64,000 bases of DNA from Dysidea avara (taxonomy: Eukaryota > Porifera > Demospongiae > Dictyoceratida > Dysideidae). Shown piece after piece: positions 59,201 to 64,000 of this stretch. Under the pieces are notes generated by a model, which searched no databases, had not been told where the DNA came from, and was given only the letters and a program-made list of their open reading frames with translations. The position numbers and the translations under genes were made by a program. Every line of letters begins with the position of its first letter. The stretch's first letter is position 1. The stretch lies in assembly GCF_963678975.1 (NCBI RefSeq), contig NC_089276.1:20215226-20279225 (forward strand), given 5' to 3'.

Positions 59201-60623
59201 GGAACAAGAACAAGCAAGAGCTCGTCAAATCACTGCCCAGCAGATCAACAAACTAGAGGAAAGATGGAAGGTTAGACTGAATGGAAGTCTGTGGATAAGT
59301 TTACCAGTTATGTGTGTTATGTTTAGGAAGATCCTAATTCTTCACTGGAGGACCTGGACAAGCCAGGGATGGATGAAGAGCCAATCGGAGTACAGCCAAG
59401 GTTAGCATACAAACTATTATCACCACTTGAACCCTACCCACCTAACTTGCAGATATGAAGATGCCTACCAATACCAGAACATCCTGGGACCACTAGTGAA
59501 ACTGGAGGCTGATTATGATAAGAAGATAAAAGAAGCACAGGTTAGTTATCTGTAAGTCTGTGTATGTGTGGGTATGTGTCTGTGGGTATGCTTATGACTG
59601 TACATATACACCTGTATATCATGGTTTAGAAATTTGAAAACATTGTAATTCGCTGGGATATGGGATTGAATAAGAAGAGGATAGCTTGGTTTAGTTTCCC
59701 ACGTCAGACTGAAGGTCAGTTATACAATACAATACAACATGTGTTATATTGTATCATTATATAGAGATCAGGCTGATGCCTGGAGATGAATTGAAGCTAT
59801 GTTATCATGGGGAACTCCACAAGCGATGGGAAGGAGTTGGTCATGTGTCTAAAATGCCAAGCAGTATCCATAAAAGATTACAGTGCAGTGTGTATGTATG
59901 TAGCTACCTTTATTATTATAGATTATATCCTGTGTTGTTGCAGTGTGTGTATGTGTAGAAAATAGTTAATATGTGCAGTTGTTTCTCCTGAGCATCATTG
60001 TAATCAGGTTTCAGTGAAGAGGTGGCTCTAGAATTGAAGAGTAATGTTGGTGTGCCTGTAGAGTGTACTCACAACTTCTCGGTTGAGTTTGTCTGGAAGA
60101 GCACATCATTTGACCGCATGCAAAATGCCATGAAGATGTTTGCAGTCGATGAGACTAGTGTGTCCAGCTACCTCTATCATAAGTTATTGGGTCATGAAGT
60201 AGAGGAGCACCCTATTAAATGTCAAATGCCCAAAAGGTGTGCATGTATGTACGTACGTATGTATACAGTATATGTACGTATCCCTGCATTTAAGTGTCAT
60301 ACTTAAATATTTTGATTTGTGTGTTTGTTTAGCATACACCTTTGTAAATTGTGTGCTGTGTATGTATACATGTGTGTTACTCGGTACTCTTTGTTATAGG
60401 TTTTCAGCTCCTGGTGATGTTCCCACACTGAACAGTTCACAAGTGTATGCTGTGAAGACTGTATTGCAGAGACCACTCAGTCTCATACAGGTGGGTGGAG
60501 CTTCACCAAGCAGCCACACCCCATTTAATCTTTGCAACTTCAAACACTGTAGGGTCCTCCAGGAACTGGTAAGACTGTCACATCTGCCTCGATAGTCTAC
60601 CAGCTAACCAAGATGAATCAAGG
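53300..60623 (+). CDS. UPF1: UPF1/RENT1 nonsense-mediated decay RNA helicase, N-terminal half (11 exons, 3' part not in window)
   Basis: ATP-dependent RNA helicase central to nonsense-mediated mRNA decay in the cytoplasm. Exons: 53300-53422, 53588-53817, 57302-57469, 59090-59270, 59327-59400, 59453-59540, 59630-59714, 59765-59863, 60008-60236, 60400-60490, 60553-60623. All phases agree and give about 479 residues. They cover the acidic N terminus, the Cys/His zinc-binding CH domain that contacts UPF2 ([36 protein letters not shown]), the stalk and 1B region ([52 protein letters not shown]) and the start of RecA1 with Walker A GPPGTGKT. Most introns are short, but intron 2 is 3.5 kb and intron 3 is 1.6 kb. 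The rest of RecA1, RecA2 and the C terminus are absent downstream to 64000, so they lie beyond the window or have been separated. The start codon is chosen because [10 protein letters not shown] matches the family's usual N terminus. Confidence 0.96.
56034..56150. mobile_element. Fragment of the TATAAAAGCC MITE family in UPF1 intron 2
   Basis: Begins ACCGTATTTCCTCATATAAA, followed by AGCCGC, AAATAAACGCC and GAAGCCCGGG words. No partner end is seen. Confidence 0.45.
56405..57200. repeat. ~700-bp dispersed repeat, copy in UPF1 intron 2
   Basis: Matches 50490-51190, but interrupted at about 56755-57070 by foreign sequence with CCGATACCC words, probably a MITE of the TATCGG family. Confidence 0.78.
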
Positions 60624-60862
60624 GTTAGTATATCAGTGGTAATTATGTAAAGGGTACAATATTGTGGTGTGCTATGCTATTGTGGTGTGCTATGCATTCA
60701 TCCTTTGTAAATTGCTATCACACAGATAGTGTAAATATAATTTAAAGATAGATGGTGTAAAGATAGCTCTGTAGTTGATACAGTATCAATTACAGAGCTG
60801 TACTTTTATTTTGCCAATACAAGGGTCTGTAGTTGGAACTCCAACCGTTGTGTTATTGTACA

Positions 60863-61950
60863 ATGGAGAACTATAATAATACTTCTACTTTTGGCATCTC
60901 TGAGGTGCCACTGTTTGTTGTCTACCTCAAATTGTTCATCATACTGCTGGTAACATTAGCTGTTGGTGTTCCTTGTGGTCTAGTAATTCGTGTCATAGTC
61001 AAAGAAACAGAGCTACACACCAAGTACTACTTTGTACTAGTGTTATTGCTGGAGTGTGATATGTTGTACATCTTTGGTGATGCCGTAACCACGTTTATAG
61101 CTCTGTTGTGTCTGGCTGGAGTAGACATCACGATTTCTGACATTTATTTAAGTACCTCAGTTAGTTGCTCAGTTGATGTGTACAGTAATGGGAATGGATC
61201 GCTACATAGCCATAGCATATCCTTACCAGCACAAGAAGATCATGAGCAGGAAATCTACCAGTGGCCTCATCACTGCAGCATGTGCACCATCAGTAGGTAC
61301 ATATTCAACTATCATATCAACCAGTTCTTTCCAATATGTGCCACGGAGGGTGCAGTGTACTGCAGTTTTCCACTAACCTATCTGCACTACCAACTTATTT
61401 GTTTAGGATTTTTTTAATATTATTGTCCACTGCATTGATGATTGTCATAAATGTCTACCTCTACTACAAGATACTGGAGTCGAACAGGAAGAACGTGAGG
61501 CTACGTGGTGCTGAATCAAGAAGTATCAACAAGCTTGAGGCTCTAAGAATGAGGCTTGGAGAACAGGTTAAACCTACTGTGTCGGTGTTATTGCTTGGTG
61601 GATTAGATGGTATATTCAACATTGTATTCAACATTGTCATTGTATTGCTCATTGGTCTTGAGAATGACCCATTGGTCAAATTGTATCTGTTTGAGTTCTT
61701 GGCCATTCCACTCCAGTGGTTGCAGATAATGTGTCACCCGCTGGTCTATGGGCTCTACATGACTGCCATTCATAAGAGGATACTTGACTTTGACTGGTAC
61801 GTACCATCAAATTTTTCATCGCCACAGCAGAATGATTGTCATCAACCTGCAAAGACAAAATTAGGCTATTTTATCAACAATACTGTTGAATGTATTTGCA
61901 CTATTATTTATGATTATGTGTGTATTGTGTTAGATGCCCAAATGCTTTAA
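60863..61950 (+). pseudogene. Rhodopsin-like GPCR, broken by two frameshifts
   Basis: Three overlapping frames together read as a seven-transmembrane receptor. Frame one starts at ATG 60863 (MENYNNTSTF, with candidate N-glycosylation sites) and holds TM1, TM2 and the start of TM3. Near 61150-61170 it must shift to reach the DRY region (MGMDRYIAIAYPYQHKK, about 61190-61240). A second shift near 61365-61375 leads to TM5-TM7 (LLSTALMIVINVYLYYKIL, a long third intracellular loop rich in Arg/Lys, then CHPLVYGLY near 61730-61760). The last motif stands where NPxxY is expected, with His in place of Asn. It sits on the same strand as UPF1, 240 bp past the last readable UPF1 exon. Either a pseudogene or low-quality sequence; ligand unknown. 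Confidence 0.75.
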
Positions 61951-62504
61951 CAAAAATGGTTGTGATTGTAGGCAACGTACTATATTACAGGTATGTTACA
62001 TAAGAAGACCAAATAGAATTATTGCAAGAGTGTTCACAGTCTGCCGTAATTCTAATGCTAAAGTGATCAATTGCAAATTGTCCAGTTGAATTATGGTGAT
62101 ATTGATCGTAAGAGTCTGTGCTTTCCTTCGAAAATAGCATCAGAAACCATCCTTGCAATACCTTCAAGTACATTGGTAATATTGGTTAGGTATAACTACA
62201 GTAAGCACAGACCAGCCTCCAAAACGCTTCTGATAAGCTGATAAGTTTCTATAAAATTTAAACTTTTGTGATTTGGTGCAATTTTCTATTGACTAGCTGA
62301 TGACTGATCAATGATGTCTTCAGGCAAGTGAAACTCAATAATATAGTTAAGGGAGTGCTGTTAGACGTTTCTTGAACTCAACTGGTGCCTTTTGACATAC
62401 TACAATGCATGGATCTGACATGTATGCATGGATCATACCTTAGTCTTCCTTTGTGTTCCATTTCTTTTTGTTTACGGTACAAGGCTTCAGTTCACAATAG
62501 CACA

Positions 62505-63431
62505 TCAATGGTTTTGTGTGTTACTTATTAAAACAAGAATCGTCCAAAATGGTTGCCCTATTCCTCCAACAGTAGAAGTAAACAAATTAAAGGGTAGCTT
62601 CATATATACTTCTAAGGATGGGCCAAACAACATCATTGTGGCTGAGGTAAAGAGGTCAGAGCCCTGGGCAAAGGAAACTAAGTCCTTATTGTACTTTTCC
62701 AGCACAGTGGTTCTCTTTAGTGCATTACAGTGAGAGGAGGCACTTCCTGTGAGGCTCAGTGCAGCCTTTACTGCACCCTCCATGACGTCAATGGCCAACT
62801 CTTGGCCTTTGTTAATCCCATCCAGTAACTCAGTTAATGGGCCAACTGTGTCAAGGAATAGTGCCTGGATCCAGGAGTGTGCCTGATCAGTGGTATTTGT
62901 GCTCTTAGAGCACTCCACTGCCATTACTTTGTCAAGACAAGGTGCCATAGTGAAGGGTGCATCTGGCACAATGAATCGTTTATGGATATCCTTGCGATGC
63001 TCTTTCTCCAGAGTTGTAAACGCCTTGTGGAGGAAATCCTTTGTTTCCTTATCAAGTTTTGTCAAGGGAAACTTTTCGCCCTTTGGGTGATTTCCCGAGG
63101 TGTCGAGTGGGCTGCCGTTCTGCTCATCCTAAAGTTCCATCTGTTCACTCCAAGGCAGCCTCGTAGTAACGATGCTGTTGTCGGCACCATTAACACTGGT
63201 GACTAGGATAAAAACGACACTCATGGTACTTTTAAAAATGACACTTTGTGCCATTTTACTTTGTACCATGCCAGGTCGTTGTTGATTTCCAGGGAGCTGT
63301 GCTACCCCTTTTGGGGGGCGTTGGCTACGCTTCAACTCCTCCACATCAGTGCAGACTCTTGATAACTGTTGCTCCATTCTCCCTAACGTGTTTTGAAGTA
63401 AAGAGAATTGGCTTGAATCATCTCCAGACAT
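62505..63431 (-). pseudogene. Gag-like ORF of a retroelement, interrupted by one in-frame stop
   Basis: Two ORFs on the minus strand (63431-63129 and 63065-62505) are in the same frame and separated by a single TAG near 63126, so I read them as one decayed gene of about 308 codons. The N-terminal part has a coiled-coil-like stretch (LLQNTLGRMEQQLSRV). The C-terminal part has a helical region (SWIQALFLDTVGPLTELLDG, then GQELAIDVMEGAVKAALSLTG, shown in pieces) of the kind seen in gag-like proteins of tyrosine-recombinase retroelements in cnidarians. That assignment is from memory of the family and is uncertain. No reverse transcriptase or recombinase is visible to 62.0 kb, so the element is truncated. 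Confidence 0.55.
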
Positions 63432-64000
63432 TGTAACGGTGACTTGGATAACGAGAAGTTTCTTGTACTATTCTTCGTTTGTAATGCTGTGTAACGAGCG
63501 GACCATAGCTACAAACAAAGTGTAATGACCACCTCACTTTTCAGTGCGTAATTGATTATTGGGGCACGTGTTTAGACGCAAATTTATTTATGGAATGCCT
63601 GGCACCATTCTTTCTTTTTAATATGGTATACCTGCAGGTATAGGCATTCTCCCTTGTTTCACAACTTTCAGCTGTTTCCTTGTTTCCCTGTCTTTTTGTT
63701 TTTTGATCCCTAATCCAGCTTAAAATTCTTAATTTTTCATTCTACTTGTATATATACAGCAGGTTTCACATACGTAACTGACTTTATCAAATATTTTGTG
63801 TACTATGAGGCACAAAGTGCTAAAGTAGAACGTAAAAAGCTTACCAATGAGCAATTGAACCTCTATTTGTTGGTATAAAAATGATATATATCAAGACTTC
63901 AAAAATTCCATTCCAGTGTTCCACCATTCCATTCCACTGTATATGTGCTACCTTCAATAAATGATAATGTTTACTCTAAGCTAAAGTACTACGTAAATAA
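63432..64000. other. Right end of window, nothing recognised
   Basis: No UPF1 exon and no other coding signature. It may be the 5' flank or terminal repeat of the gag-like retroelement, but no matching repeat is available in the window to test this. Confidence 0.5.

Noticed and set aside
61464..61858. Minus-strand frames at the GPCR
   Set aside because: Antisense shadows of TM5-TM7.

Overview
This looks like nuclear DNA from an animal, most likely a sponge. It is AT-rich, carries spliced genes with GT-AG introns that are mostly short (about 55-300 bp), and is packed with small transposons. The two clear genes are animal-type: a receptor protein tyrosine phosphatase (RPTP) and the nonsense-mediated decay helicase UPF1. 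The demosponge assignment (Amphimedon-like) is my inference from gene style and gene families; no ribosomal or mitochondrial marker is present to confirm it.

Layout. Positions 1-16 kb hold no intact gene that I can support. They are a mosaic of terminal-inverted-repeat (TIR) elements, several with exact target-site duplications (TSDs), plus a dead LINE fragment and a tRNA-derived SINE. From 16.7 to 24.4 kb lie two large arrays of a ~31-bp minisatellite. Between them are a long foldback and a decayed copy of the catalytic exons of the RPTP gene; a copy of the RPTP last exon lies just left of the arrays (15.8 kb). A 200-base N gap follows at 24.57-24.77 kb. From 25 to 40 kb there are a second LINE remnant, nested hAT-like elements, one secreted fibrinogen-like gene with a frameshift (31.8-32.8 kb), and a Mutator-like element with long TIRs.

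The RPTP gene runs on the minus strand from 53099 to 40027. I could assemble 26 coding exons whose phases all agree, giving 1545 codons: signal peptide, one Ig domain, about six fibronectin III domains, a furin-type site, one membrane span, an active D1 phosphatase domain and a D2 domain that has lost its catalytic arginine. UPF1 starts 200 bp away on the plus strand (53300), head to head, sharing a short promoter region with an E2F-like site. Eleven UPF1 exons can be read up to just past the Walker A motif (60623). The rest of the helicase is not found in this window; instead there are a broken GPCR gene (60.9-61.9 kb) and a broken gag-like retroelement ORF (62.5-63.4 kb, minus strand).

The strongest unexplained signal is a 27-bp near-palindromic motif with core CTCTAWTAGAG. 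It occurs at least 19 times between 1.2 and 38.4 kb, inside transposons whose TIRs are otherwise unrelated, sometimes as exact tandem or inverted pairs.
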